A stretch of DNA of 64,000 bases from Mytilisepta virgata (GCA_028015205.1 CM051515.1:11488001-11552000), one strand, 5' to 3'; counted from the first letter of the stretch, positions 23,860-36,261 are shown. Notes: generated by a model not told the origin, from the sequence alone. Translations and numbers: made by a program.

Positions 23860-26765
23860 ACACGACATCAAATTTTATTAGCAAATTTAAAATTATGGAT
23901 CAGGACTATATTCAAAAACATAGTCAAGATGACTACATTTTCGAGTACAGTCCAACGTCCTTCAAATACTGTAAAATATGGTTGCAAGCAACCTTTGTTA
24001 ACAAGTCTTTCATATTGTTGCACGTGTAGTATCGAGACATAATGTCAGATTTATCTACACAGTCAATTAAAAGATTTAATGCTATGTCGACATTGGCAAA
24101 GTATACAGTCAGGAGCCGGATCACTCCTAAAATAAAAGAATGAGTCGTCCTGGTGAGGCCAATGCGACATCGAGTTAAAACAACTTGCTCTCTTCGGCTT
24201 TTGCCGAAAAAACAAACATTCTTGCCAACAGTTGGCTTTATAAAATATAATTTATTGTCTGTAAACAGATCACACTGGGATTGCCAAAGACCTAAAACAT
24301 ACTTATATATCAAAGGTTCAAAATCAGAAAAGGCACTGATATATTTGTAATGGGGTCTTCTAAAGCATCCTTTGCTATATTATCTACTACCGTGTTTCCT
24401 CGGATACCAACATGACTTGGTATCCAGAGAAAAACTATTTCACTGCACATCTGGACTTTCGTAAAATTCAATGATATGGACAACTATGGGATTTTTTACC
24501 TTCAATAGCCAATAAACACGAAAGTGAATCTGAACAAAATAGCAAACTTTAAAGCAAGAATTATGGCTCTGGCTTCAGCAGTAAAAATTTAACTGGAGGA
24601 TGGAAGACGGAGAGTTAAAAAAACAGTCATGAAATACAAATTTTGATTTCAATTCAACAAAAAGTAGAATAGGGTTTGTTTCTGTCAGCACCACAGTCAG
24701 TTTGGAAACAACTTTTAAAATGTCCAAAGCTTTCAAGCATTTAGCTTTAAGCATTTTGATATGGGGTAGAAAGGTAAGATTATTGTCAAACAGCAGTCCA
24801 AGGAATTAAGTTTCTTTGACAACTTTAATGGGGGAATTATAAAGTTTCAATTCTGGATCTAAATGTAATGTTCGTTTATAACAAAAATGCATGCATACAG
24901 TGTTTGAGCTGCAATATTTAAAACCGTTTTCCGTAGCCCACTTTTCAATTTTATTTAAAGACAGTTCTAATTGTCTTTCGATGTTGTTCATATTTTTAGC
25001 TCTATAACATATTAAAAAATCATCAACGTAAAAAGAGTCTTCAACATTCTTTTGTAAAGTTTTAGACAAACTATTTATTTTAATACCAAATAGATTGACA
25101 GAGAGGATACTTCTCTGAGGGACATCCATCTCTTGTTCAAAAGGGTCAGACATGGTAGTATTTACCTTGACCTTGAACTGTCTGACAAGAAATAATCAAT
25201 AAACCCCATACCATTTGTCTTTTAAAATTCCATATTTCTAAGTGGTGTCGTATGCTTTTTCAAGGTCGAAAAAGATCAACACCACATGTTCACCTTTAGC
25301 AAACCCATTCGAAGCGAACAAGATGATCTAACGTGCTTCTGCCCTGCCGGAAACAACACTGTATATTTGACAGGAGACCTTTGGTCTCTAGGAACCAAAG
25401 GCGGTCGTTGATCATCCGTTCCATAGTCTTGCATACGCAACTTGTGAGAGTAATTGTTTAATAATTCGACGGTTCAAAATTATCCTTCCCAGGTTTTGGA
25501 ATAGGGACAACTGTGGCCAGATATTACAAGTCACTAGTTTCCCAAATGTTATTTAGTATATCCAAAAGTGTCTGTAATGATGTATCAGGAAGATGTTTAA
25601 GAACACTTCACACACCTTTCTGTTCCCCCACAGGAACTCTTCCCGTGTCCAAACTTTTGATATTTGAAGCAGCGGGCCGGGTTGGGGACGAAAGGGTCAA
25701 CTCGGATCCTGTAAGGTGCTATGTAAATGTGATCCGAGGTTTTTTGAAGTTCAAATGTTAAAAGATATGTGTTCAGTTTTATAATTTTGTTTTCAGATCT
25801 TTTAGTGAAACGTTTTATCTTTGATATATTTTGAGGTTTCAGCTCGTCACAAATTTCTTCCTCTGACATTTCAATCAAATCATGGTCTCTGTATCGGATA
25901 ATACCTTGACAGTAGTTGAGTGTTTTATGTGGAGTCGCAGAGACCACAAGGTCCATGATTGTCATCATAGACAGAAGATTTTTGGATTGTTGCTGTCTAG
26001 TGCATTCAACGAGCAGACTTCCACTTTTCATGTTTGTTACTTTTTTAACAGTGCCGGCAACAGATTGTATTTTTTTCTGAAAAATGAAGGGCGAAAGTTT
26101 ATTTAAAGCTTATTCTTTGTTTGTACTACTCAAGACAATAAATCTGGGGAAAAGTCCAAATTTGTATTTAGAATTTTCTTTTGAACGTCTTCATCGTCGC
26201 TAGAAACTTCTTTTATTGATAGAACTTGCTGATAATTGGGTTTTGGTTTGGGTTTTAGTTCTCCATGTTTGATGTATAATGTTTCACTGCCTTTGGTTCC
26301 CGCCCATCTCGGAGCAGCACCAAAAGATGTATGCCTGGGACAGACACTGGGGCTACAGGACAGGATACTCGCATAGAGCACTTCTTAACAGATGCAAGCT
26401 TCATGCCAAGGGTTACCCGGCGAAAAACCATCTAAAGCAACATCCACACGATAGACCGATAAACCACCGCCTTTTTGAAAACAACCTATAGACATGGTAC
26501 TATTGTTGTACATTTTGGAAACAGGTCAAGTTCTAGGGCTTGTCGTGACCAGCCGATTGATCAGGACCGGGCCCATCCGACCTCCTGTTTGAGATAAAGT
26601 AAAAGTCAAAGTGGTGTGTTTCAACCACCAGGATCCCGTCCTCTAACCTTAAGGGTATCCACACACGGCAAACATGTGGCCTCATTAAGCCGAGGAAGCC
26701 TTGCTCCATGAGCCAATGCCTTCTCTGTGCTTCCGTCAGTGGTTATCATCCGAGACCCCCTGTGT
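23860..26765 (-). mobile_element. Decayed I/Jockey-type LINE, left-arm copy
   Basis: On the reverse strand, in order: an ORF1-like frame (26031-25597) ending in a zinc knuckle, RCFKYQKFGHGKSSCGGTER then CVKC, with the first knuckle Cys changed to Tyr; then, after a deletion, reverse transcriptase sequence (about 25520-24790) with the catalytic FYVDDFLICYR block (24806-25153 frame); RNase H-like sequence (about 24700-24360, with IPSHVGIRGN on the opposite strand of 24400-24425); and a C-terminal CxxC...HxxxxC segment near 24080. Endonuclease and N-terminal RT are missing between about 25600 and 25520. Stops and frame changes abound. The same deletion exists in the right-arm copy, so it predates the arm duplication. 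Confidence 0.85.
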
Positions 26766-26992
26766 GACAGAATTTTAGATTCTAAAACCTTTTTACGCAT
26801 CTGCATATAATGTATGACAATACGGTATAGAAATAAGATACATAAATTGTAAAATGAAAGTGGAGTTTAGGTCACAAGCTTAAATTGACAATTTTTCGAA
26901 ATTACACCCCTGTGGGCCCCAATTTAAAACCTTATTGCGCATCTACAGGTGTATGCAACCATTCTGTATTCTGTTAAAATCGTAACTCCAAA
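26766..26992. other. Spacer at the centre of the inverted duplication
   Basis: About 227 bp separate the two LINE heads. The sequence on each side runs into GAGACCCC (left, 26752-26759) and GGGGTCTCGG (right, 26999-27008). Inside I see no clear self-complementarity and no gene. Confidence 0.7.
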
Positions 26993-29606
26993 CGTCTGGG
27001 GTCTCGGATGATAACCACTGACGGAAGAACAGAGAGGCCACATGTTTCCCGTGTGTGGATACCCGTAAGGATAGAGGACGGGATCCTTGTGGTTGAAACA
27101 CACTACTTTGGCCCTTACTTTATCTGAAACGGGAGGTCGGATGGGTCCGGTCCTGATCAATCGGCTGGTCACGACAAGCCCTTGAACTTGACCTGTTTCC
27201 AAAATGTACAACACTGGTACCATTTATATAACTTGGGTTCAAGAAGGCGGTGGCTCATCGGTCAATCGTGTTTATGTTGCTTTAGATGGTTTTTCGCCGG
27301 GTAACCCCTTGCATGAATCATACATCTTTTGTTGCCGCTCCGAGGTGGGAGGGAAGCAAGGGCAGTGAAACATTATACTTCAAATGTGGAGATTCAAACT
27401 AAAACCCAAACCAAAACCCAATTATCAGCAAGTTCTATCAATTAATGAAAATTACCAGTTTCTAGCGATGATGAAGACGTTCGAAACAAACTTCTTAATA
27501 CGAATTCGGACATTTTCCTCAGATTTATTGTCTTGAGTAGTACAAACAAAGAAAACACTTTAAATAATCTTTCGCCCTTCATTATTCAGAAAAAAAATAC
27601 AATTTGTTGCCGGCACTGTTAAAAAAGCAACAAAAATTAAAAGTGCAAGTCTACTAATTGAATTCACCAGACAACAACAATCCAACAATCTTCTGTCTGT
27701 GACGACAATCATGGACCTTGTGGCCTCTGCGACTCCACATAGAACACTGAATTACTGTCCAGAGAGAGACCATGATTTGATTTGATTGAAATGTCAGAGG
27801 AAGATATTTGTGACGAGCTGAAACGTCAAAATATGTCAAAGATTTCACTAAAAGATCTTAAAACAAAATTATAAAACTGAACACATAGCTTTTAACATTT
27901 GAACTTCCAAAAACCCCGGATCACATTTACATAGGACCTTACAGGATACGACTTAACCCGTTCGTCCCCAACCCGGCCCGCTGCTTCAAATATCAAAAGT
28001 GTGGACACGGGAAGAGTTCCTGTCGGGGAACAGAAAGGTGTGTCAAGTGTTCTTAAACATCTTCCTGATACATCATTACAGACACTTTTAGATATACTAA
28101 ATAACATTTGGGAAACTGGTGACTTGCCCTCTTTGTGGAAGCTGGTGATTTGCCCTCTTTGTGAAAGCTCGCCACAGTTGTCCCTATTTCAAAACCTGGG
28201 AAGGATCATTTTTGATTGACGAATTTTTAACCAATTGCCCTTCACAAGTTGAGGATGCAAGACTATGGAACGGATGATCAACGATCGCCTTGTTTGGTTC
28301 CTGGAGACCAATGGTCTCCTGTCCAATATACAGTGTGGTTTCCGGCAGGGCTAAAGCATGTTAGATCATCTTGGTCGCTTCGAGTCTTTCATCCGCAATG
28401 AGTTTGCTAAAGGTGAACATGTGGTGTAATGTGGATAATTTCTTGTCAGACAGACAGTTCAAGGTCAAGGTAAATACTACCATGTCTGACCCTTTTGAAC
28501 ACGAGATGGGTGTCCCTCAGGGAAGTATCCTCTCTGTTACTCTATTCAGTATTAGAATAAATAGTTTGTCTAAAACCTTACAAAAGAATGCTGAAGGCTC
28601 TCTTTACGTTGATGATTTTTTAATATGTTATAGACCTAAAAATATGAACAACATCGAAAGACAATTACAACTGTCTTTAAATAAAATTGAAAAGAGGGCT
28701 ACGGAAAATGGTTTTAAATATTCCAGCTCAAAAACTGTACGTATGCATTTTTGTAGTAAACGAAAATTACATTTATAATTCCCCCCATTAAAGTTGTCAA
28801 AGAAACTAAATTCCTTGTACTCCTGTTTGACAATAAACTTACCTTTCTACCCCATATCAAAATGCTTAAAGCTAAATGCTTGAAAACTTTGGATATTTTA
28901 AAAGTTGTTTCCAACACTGACTGGGGTGCTGACAAAAACATTTTGTTAAACTTATATCAATTTCTTGTTAGATCGAAACTTGATTACGCTTCTATTATAT
29001 AAGGATCTGATCGCAAATCCTATAGAAAAATTAGAGATACTGTTCACCACCAAGGCCTACGTTTGGCCTTGAGGGCGTTCAAAACATCTCCCGTAGAAAG
29101 TTTATATATAGAGACGACTGCGCCGTCTCTTTATAACCGTAGGGTAAAGCTTGTCTACAATATATAACCAAGCTGAAAGCGTATCCTTCAAACCCTGCCT
29201 ACGGCTGTGTTTTCAACCTTCTTTATGAGGAAGCATTTGAAGAGCATGAAAACAAAATTTCTCCTTTTGGTATCCGGATGAAGCCACATATTTCTGGTTC
29301 TTACATCAACCTTGATGAAATAGCCCATATTAATATTCCTCAATCGCCACCTTGGCTTGTACCCAAACCTATGTTTATTTTTGACATGAGAAAACATAAA
29401 AGTCGGAAACAAACCCTATTCTACTTCAGCAACATTTTGTTAAATTGAAATCAAAATTTGTAAGAAGGATGCTTTAGATGACCACATTACAAATATGTCA
29501 GTGCCTTTTTCTGATTTTAAACCTTTGATATTTAAGTATGTTTTAGGTCTATGACAACCCCACAAACAATAAATTACATTTTATAGAGCCAACTGTAGGC
29601 AAGAAT

Positions 29607-29638
<32 letters not shown>

Positions 29639-29990
29639 TTTTTGATTCTTTTGGCAAAAGCCGAAGAGAGCAAGTTGTTTTAACTAGATGTCGCATTGGC
29701 CACATCAGGGCGACTCATTCTTTTATTTTAGGAGTGAGCCGGCTCCTGAGTGTATACTTTGCCAATGTCGACATAGTATTAAACATCTTTTAATTGACTG
29801 TGTAGATAAATCTGACATTATGTGTCGATACTACACAGTCAACAATATGAAAGACTTGTTTACAAAGGTTGCTGGCAACCGAATTTTACAGTATTTGAAG
29901 GACTCTGGATTGTATTCGAAAATATAGTCGTCTTGACTATGTTTTTGAATATAGTCCTGATCAATAATTTTAAATTTGTTAATAAAATTG
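26993..29990 (+). mobile_element. Decayed I/Jockey-type LINE, right-arm copy
   Basis: Mirror copy of the LINE at 23860-26765, head to head with it. The zinc knuckle is near 27970-28045 (RCFKYQKCGHGKSSC-type), followed directly by mid-RT sequence (HLPDTSLQTLLDILNNIWET). RT continues with IQCGFRQG near 28330 and SLYVDDFLICYR in the 28371-28778 frame. A GEKADS-less RNase H region is lost or scrambled after 29000, and the terminal ECILCQCRHSIKHLLIDC segment lies at 29739-29800. A 24-bp tandem duplication sits near 28105-28160 and a 30-T run at 29609-29638. Not functional. Confidence 0.83.
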
Positions 29991-30186
29991 GACTTGTTAT
30001 TGAATTTGATGTGATATTGTTTTGCTAAGTATTATATGTATTTTGTTTTATCACATACTTAGACGTGAAACGTACACTTTTGAACATTTAATAATAGAGC
30101 AAGTGCCCGATCCATATCACTGCCCGGGACAAATAACCGGTTATTATGCCCTGCTCTCGTGACGTCATCAGTGCGTTCCTAACAAC

Positions 30187-32123
30187 ATGGCGGAGGAGGC
30201 TGCTCGCTTCGTAAACGTTGATGAAAATGACACCACACAGTTCGTGGAACAAATGAAAAACATAAACACTAAACGCAAAACAGAAAGTGACCTCAGAATA
30301 TTGAAGGAATGGTTGGCTACTGTTGGGGAACTACGCAACCCGGAAGAAATTTCAGTTGAGGAGCTCAACGCATATCTCGCAAGATTTTTCCTGTCAGTCA
30401 GAACAAAAACAAAGGAAGACTACGAGCCGGATTCGCTTAAATGTATACAGGCCTCTGTTAGCAGATATCTGAATGAAAAAAAGAACATTAACATAATGAA
30501 GGACAAGGAATTCGCTCACTCCAGGGATGTGTTGGCTGCCAAACGCAAGGAGTTGAAAGGGAAAGGACTCGGGAACAAGAAACGCAGAGCAGACCCCTTC
30601 ACTGCTGATGAAATTGAGACGTTATACACCAAGAACCTGTTAGGAACTAGTAAGTAATTTTCTTAATTAATTTTTTGTTTACAAAAAAATGAATAAAACA
30701 TTTATTTTTGCAATTAACTCTGGGTAGTTTAAAATTCGGAATTCAATTACAGTTTTAAAAATAATTAAATTTGAAAAAAACAACACGGCATTAAGTTCAT
30801 AATTGCAAAGTTATTTAATTTAATAATCAATGTCCCCCCGCACCCCCCAAAAAGTCAAACATCTGTTTAATTTCATTATTTTTAATCAATCTATTTTAGG
30901 TAACCCTGAAGCATTGGTTAATACTATTTGGTTGAACAATTGCATACATTTTGGCATGAGGGGTAGACAGGAGCATACAGATATGTGTTTTGGTGATGTG
31001 ACAATGAAAGCTACCTCAGATGGCAAACAGTATCTTGAATACTGTGAAAGAGAAACCAAGACGAGAAAGGGTGATTCTGGGAACACAAGAGCCTTTGCCC
31101 CAAAGATGTTTGAAAATCCAGGTAAGGAAGCATAACGTTAATTACAATATAACATACATTCATTTTGTACACACACACACAAAAGAAAAAAAAGTACCGA
31201 CTAAAATGAAGCAGATATATTTGATATATTTGCACCAACAACAAAAACATAAAAAAAGTTTTTATCCCATATTATTTACTTTTTGTTGTAACCTTGTGTC
31301 CACTTTCAAAATCAGAGTTGATGTAGACATTTAAATCTTCATATGTTGTAGGTTTATTCATATTTTTTATTAATTATAATATATGATATATTGAATAAAT
31401 TGATATGATTTTTCAGGTGATCCAAGATGTCCTGTTGGCACATTTAAAGAGTTCATTAAGAGACGACCAATTGATATGCTGACACCAGAGAGTAGAATGT
31501 ATTTGTCCAAACTCCATGATATAAATCCTGACAGCACAAATCCACCTGTCCGGGCAGTGTGGTTTAGTACGCAACCAATGGGGAAAAACAAACTTGGTGA
31601 CATTGCAAAAACCATGTCTGAGAAAGCGGGATTAATGGGCCGCAAAGTGAATCACAGTGCCCGTAAAACCACTGTGACGTCTTTATTGCATTCCAATGTT
31701 GAAGGCACTCAAATTATGCAATTAACTGGACACCGTAATATTCAATCAATCAACCAATATAGCACTGCTTCCATTGATCAGCAGGAAAATATGTCTCATA
31801 TTTTAAGTGATATCACTTCTGGTAATCGTGGTACTGTCACAAATATTACTGTAAATTCTCCACAACCTAGTACATCTAAACAAATAGTTACTGAACCATC
31901 ATCAGATGATGAGCTAGCAAGTGTAGATGTTGATGCAATAGTTTCGCAAATAGAAAATTATGAAAATTCCACTACCGCATCTACTAGTAACTCTGTTCAC
32001 GTGCAACCAACTGTTATTGATTTAGCACAAGCTTTACCCACTTCCAAAATATGTCTTTTTCCTTATGCTAAATTAAGTGGAAATGTCACAGTTAATTTTT
32101 ATGGTATGAATGATAATCATTAG
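30187..32123 (+). CDS. Crypton tyrosine recombinase (DUF3504-type), spliced, apparently intact
   Basis: Three exons, 30187-30649 (donor gtaagt), 30900-31121 (acceptor tattttag, donor gtaagg) and 31417-32123 (acceptor tttttcag), join in phase 1 each time and give 463 residues with no stop. Start: first ATG after the element's 5' end, context AACATGG. The N-terminal ~150 residues form a helical SAM-like/DNA-binding region (TESDLRILKEWLATVGELRN). The catalytic domain shows GMRGRQEH (first Arg), NHSARKT (His-x-x-Arg), LTGHRNIQS (His) and NQYS (Tyr nucleophile), the complete R-H-R-H-Y set. TKTRKG and PVGTFKEF are typical of the DUF3504/Crypton group, which also includes domesticated vertebrate genes. 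The C-terminal ~90 residues are Ser/Thr-rich. It should cut and join DNA in the nucleus. Whether it is an active element or a host-adopted gene cannot be told here. Confidence 0.88.
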
Positions 32124-32304
32124 ACCAATGTTTATATGATATGGATCTACTATGTGATACAAATATGTATGTTGTACATCTGTTACTGGACATGCAGATT
32201 TGTTATTGTTAAATTTGATAAATAATATTTAATAAATGTTATGAAGTTTAAGTCATCTTAATTTCTTTCTTCAGCTATGGAAAAAATCTTGGTATGTGAT
32301 AAAC

Positions 32305-32444
32305 AGATTATAACATGCCCTTTTCCATATCGGCCCTGGTATCATCCCTCGACCCATATCAGCCCTCGAGCTAAAGCTCTCGGGCTGATATGGGAGTCTC
32401 GGGATGATACCAGGGCCGATATGGAAAAGGGCATGTTATAATCT
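32305..32444. repeat. 140-bp hairpin at the Crypton 3' end
   Basis: Arms of ~67 bases starting AGATTATAACATGCCCTTTT pair with the closing half ending AAAAGGGCATGTTATAATCT, around a 3-base AAA loop; the mismatches cluster in the inner third. It ends 8 bases before the element boundary. Confidence 0.95.
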
Positions 32445-32524
32445 ATATTTATTATTTTATTTACCATTAAATATTATCAGTAGGTAGTCAATTCATTTCA
32501 TACAATATAACCTAGTTTAATTAG

Positions 32525-32595
32525 ATCTCGCCGTGATATGGCTTAAATGTCGCCCACACGGCGTAAAACATTATTCAATCAATCAGTCATAGTGC
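32525..32595 (+). repeat. SINE fragment, right-arm partner
   Basis: Mirror of 23665-23735, containing ATCTCGCCGTGATATGGCTT and GTCGCCCACACGGCGTAAAA. Confidence 0.55.
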
Positions 32596-32726
32596 AGCAA
32601 CGAAACCTCATCTGTAGATGTGCCTTGGATAGTACTGAACACTCTTACATGATGACCTACATTTTAGGCAGGGCATCCGTGTCTTACAGAAACAGTTTCT
32701 AGTTTTACTTTATGTTATTTTTGTAG

Positions 32727-32815
32727 GATGTGTTGGTGACTGAAAAAATTGGTTTACAGTTGCAAACAACCAAACATTTGACAAATATCTGGATGACAAA
32801 CACAATTTATATCAA
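32727..32815 (+). pseudogene. Sulfotransferase last exon, right arm, with premature stop
   Basis: Mirror of 23457-23572. It reads GCVGD, then a stop (TGG changed to TGA), then KNWFTVANNQTFDKYLDDK, and loses its natural end where arm homology jumps. Clearly non-functional. The lost Trp belongs to the conserved GDWKN motif. Confidence 0.85.
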
Positions 32816-32889
32816 GCTCACTGGGATAGATGGGAGGTGAATACTCACCAAATCATGATTTGTTTAGTGATAAAACAGTATCTATATAG

Positions 32890-33085
32890 TGTAAGGTGAA
32901 ATCAAAGGATAAATAAAAACATGGATAAGAGGAATAGTCAACAATGTAAAACCATTCAAATAACCTACCCAACAGACAGACCCCGGAGAAAACAATGACA
33001 TAAAAGAGAAAAAACAAACATACACACAACAGAGAGCCGGGATGGTCTTAGTATAGACACTGAACAGCGGTGAGGTCAAACCGGT
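32890..33085 (-). repeat. Dispersed ~200-bp repeat, right-arm partner of 22745-22925
   Basis: The reverse strand carries GTATGTTTGTTTTTTCTCTT and TCCGGGGTCTGTCTGTTGGG. See the family list at 20250-20470. Confidence 0.7.
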
Positions 33086-34880
33086 TTTATTGATTCGTAT
33101 GAGTGAAGAAACAAATAGGCAACAAGAGAAGCACAATTGAAATGCAAATTGTCTGTCGACATACCCTTCCACCAAACTGTATAAACACGTTGAGGAAAAA
33201 TATCTATCATTTAAATGATCTCGTTTCAGTTGTACTTACAGTTAGAGTTCGGGGTTTTTATCTCTATCTAACATTTTTGTCCATTTCGTCAAACAACGAT
33301 GGACCAATTCTCAATTTTAGTTTTCGACTGGAATAGTGGCATCAAGAGTAGAGAAATTGAATGTCTTTTTAGAATTTAACAGATTCACCAATTCTTTGTA
33401 GTTTCTTTTATTAATATCAATATTTCACTTTCGGATTTTCGTCACCTTGCATCGTTAGAATCATTTGATTTTTTCTTTGAGATAGCTTTGCAGGATATGG
33501 CTTGTATGTATTGTCCTTGGTATTCTTTGTGCATATATTTTATGTCAATAAAGTAATAATCCATAAAAAAGAAATATGTATTATGGAAATCTATTATTTT
33601 TAAAACCATTTAAACTAAATCATGCTACAACTTTGACGGTCAAATGAATTGTTATTTCCAACAAAACGTTCATTACACTTTTAATCTAAATGATCAATTG
33701 ACAATTTAACTAGTATATTATTATTTTGGTCATTGTTTATTTTATGTAATGCAACCCATATCAAATAGACTTTTTATCTAGAATAAATTCAAACATTCAA
33801 TAAAAATTATATTATTTGGAAATTTATGATCTTTGCATCAATTTGAATTAAATCTTGCTACAATAATGTCGGCCAAATAGATGGATTCCGAAACCTACAT
33901 CCAACACAACGTTGCATCCATAACATTTATGATCTAAGGGACCAACCAATTTTAGGGGGTAGGTTACTAGGATCAAATTAGAACTAAAAAGGCAGGAGCA
34001 GGATTCTTTTGCAAAATAAAAAGACAGGATCAATTTAGGTGTGAAAAAAATGCAGGAGCTGTGTCAATCAGGAAATTTTTTGGCTTCAATGAAAATAAGC
34101 ATTTAGGCCGAAAAAAAATCCTGGACTAAAATTTCCAAGCAGATGATCCTAGCCCCCTACCCCCTAAAAATCAAATGGTTGCTCCCTAAGTGATACATTG
34201 GCAATTGACAATTACGGTAGTAAAGGAATAGGGCCATTTTCCTCTGAATTTGTTTAACTCATAACCATTTATTTTTTTAACTTAAATATTTACATACTGT
34301 TTACGGTAAACGATTATATGGAATGCATTTTTATGTTAAAAAATTGTATGCTTTATCATTAATAAGTTTGAGTTTTCTACCGGCAAAGGTTGTGTATATA
34401 CGTTATGAACATGCAGGTAATTTGGGTCAATTTGTACCACTTTTTGGAATATTGCCAAGGAGGACATTCAGAACCAAAACTAGTCTAATGTCGTATGAAT
34501 GGATATACATAAACTCACTTAACAGCAAAAAATTCGTTTGGTTCTGAGTATCCTTCACGATTAAAAACTGTCTTACAGACGTTAATTTGGCAAATTTGTG
34601 TTAAAATGTCTCCCAAAGCGATATTGAAGTATGTAGAAAGTTGTATTAGTAACTTAATTGTTACTTATTATTAACAAATCTGTAGATACTACATACAAGG
34701 CCATGTTTCCAGAGATTTTGAAAGGTTTTAGGTGACTTTTTGAAAATGTCCCTAGAAGTGAAATATATGTAGTAGGAAATGGCCCTACACTTCTTATTAT
34801 CATGACTAATATGGTCAGTATTTATTTTTATGTCTTACAAACAATTTTGAATATACTTTTCATCCAGAATAAATTAAAAC

Positions 34881-35165
34881 TTACAATAAAAAAATTCTAA
34901 CAAATGTTCCTAATCCCTGAGCAAATTTTCCTTCCCCTTCATCAGGAGCATAATTTGACAACTTTGGTCTCAATGGAACAAATACTTCATCATTCGGAAG
35001 CAACTTCTTTCTGACGAAGGGGTCGCCCCAGAAAAATTTTAGTTGAGCATAAATAGCTTTATTCACGATGAACGAAACAAACAAAATGGTACTTTTACCA
35101 ATGGCTGCCACTGCCGAAGTTAGTTTAACATATTCATGATATTGGACAGTATGGAAACAAATCAT
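34881..35165 (-). other. Possible lone exon, 94 codons, unknown product
   Basis: The reverse frame contains a charged, protein-like stretch (RKKLLPNDEVFVPLRPKLSN then YAPDEGEGKFAQGLGTFVR) and runs into a perfect GTAAGT donor near 34890. The left arm (21100-21230) keeps only the first half in mirror form and replaces the second. I do not recognise the family, and no partner exons are evident. Confidence 0.3.
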
Positions 35166-35829
35166 TTAAAAAGTATGTATGCATTTTTGTAGTAAACTTC
35201 TTGTATGAAACTACGTGGCCAATTGCGTCAAGCCTTAGTAGCATTTTTCAGAATTTTTCCAGAGAGATGGACTGTCAACAAAGATAGATGCCACAGCGTA
35301 ATTCTTTTTATTTTTTTCTCCTCTGAAAAAACAGTAATTGAGGGCAAAATGTGATGGATTGGGCCTTATAGGATTTTTCAAAAGGACCGAGTACCCGATT
35401 CGTAATCTGTGGTAAAATGGACCTTAAAGGAATTCCTTTTGAAAGAACCGATGACATAATTCGACAACCAAGATGGCCATCGTAGCAAATATCAGTTTAT
35501 CATAGGTACAGGTACCTAAGGGAAAATTCACTGTAAAAAGCTAATTCTCGAATGACACCATAATACACCAAATGAAACAAAACATAGCTGCAATATGATG
35601 ACATCAGTTACTCGTAACTCACACCAACGACCAACCAGGATGACTACCAATTTTATTGTAAATTCTGCAAGGTGGGCAATATGAATCCAGGTGAGCGATA
35701 CAGGCTCCAAGGAGTATGTAGTTTAATGTATTGCATACGTTAGGCGTGTGGAAGTGACTAAAGGAAAATGTAAGGAGATGGGAAGGCATAATTTAGATAA
35801 TATTCCAAATTCCAACAGATTAAACGGAT

Positions 35830-36015
35830 TTATGAAGTACACAAAAGGTATATAAACAGCAAAATGGATAACAGGAAAGGTCAACAATGTCATACCAATC
35901 AATCAATTTCTGGACCAAAAATAACATAAAAGAGTACAAAACACAAACATGAACACAGCTGAGTCAGGATAGTCTGACTTGGTACAGACACTGAACAGTG
36001 GTGGGTTTTTATGTA
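35830..36015 (-). repeat. Dispersed ~200-bp repeat, right-arm partner of 20250-20470
   Basis: Reverse complement contains AGTCAGACTATCCTGACTCA and TTTGTGTTTTGTACTCTTTT, as in the left copy. Confidence 0.75.
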
Positions 36016-36261
36016 CGTCAGTTAAAAAAAATCTTTGTTGAGTGATAACTTTCTGTAACAACGAATATAATATATAGATAATTATAGTTAATATCTGATT
36101 TTATAAATTAGTTAGGAGAAAAAACGAACATTATACAACAATCTGTTTCTAGATTGATAAATTTTAACATTAATTATTATAAACAATGGTTTTCAAAAAA
36201 AATTCAAAATTCTATATAAAAGGTCTACGGGAAATTCAGTTTATGTATTAAACCAATCGAC

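Larger units (their letters stand above)
14913..26765. repeat. Left arm of a giant inverted duplication
   Basis: Read in reverse complement, this arm aligns with 26993-41079 almost from end to end. Anchor pairs checked by eye include 15185-15320 / 40655-40790, 15560-15720 / 37500-37680, 18055-18250 / 37020-37200, 19800-20020 / 36250-36440, 20640-21140 / 35100-35620, 21600-22740 / 33080-34230, 23457-23735 / 32525-32815 and 23830-26765 / 26993-30051. The arms differ by many substitutions and indels, so they are old and not an assembly mirror image. Sequence found only here includes a TIR transposon (15898-18049), a SINE (18373-18640) and a MITE (19033-19250). Confidence 0.93.
30052..32452 (+). 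mobile_element. Crypton (tyrosine-recombinase) transposon, 2.4 kb
   Basis: Comparison with the left arm defines the insert exactly: 30047-30051 TTTAT | insert | 32448-32452 TTTAT, with the left arm showing one TTTAT. No terminal inverted repeats are seen, as expected for Cryptons, which integrate by recombination at a short shared word and do not make staggered-cut duplications. It carries one spliced recombinase gene (30187-32123) and a 140-bp near-perfect hairpin just inside the 3' end. Confidence 0.9.

Noticed and set aside
24153..24350. Short + strand frame inside the left-arm LINE
   Set aside because: It is antisense to the LINE 3' region, whose coding sense is the reverse strand.
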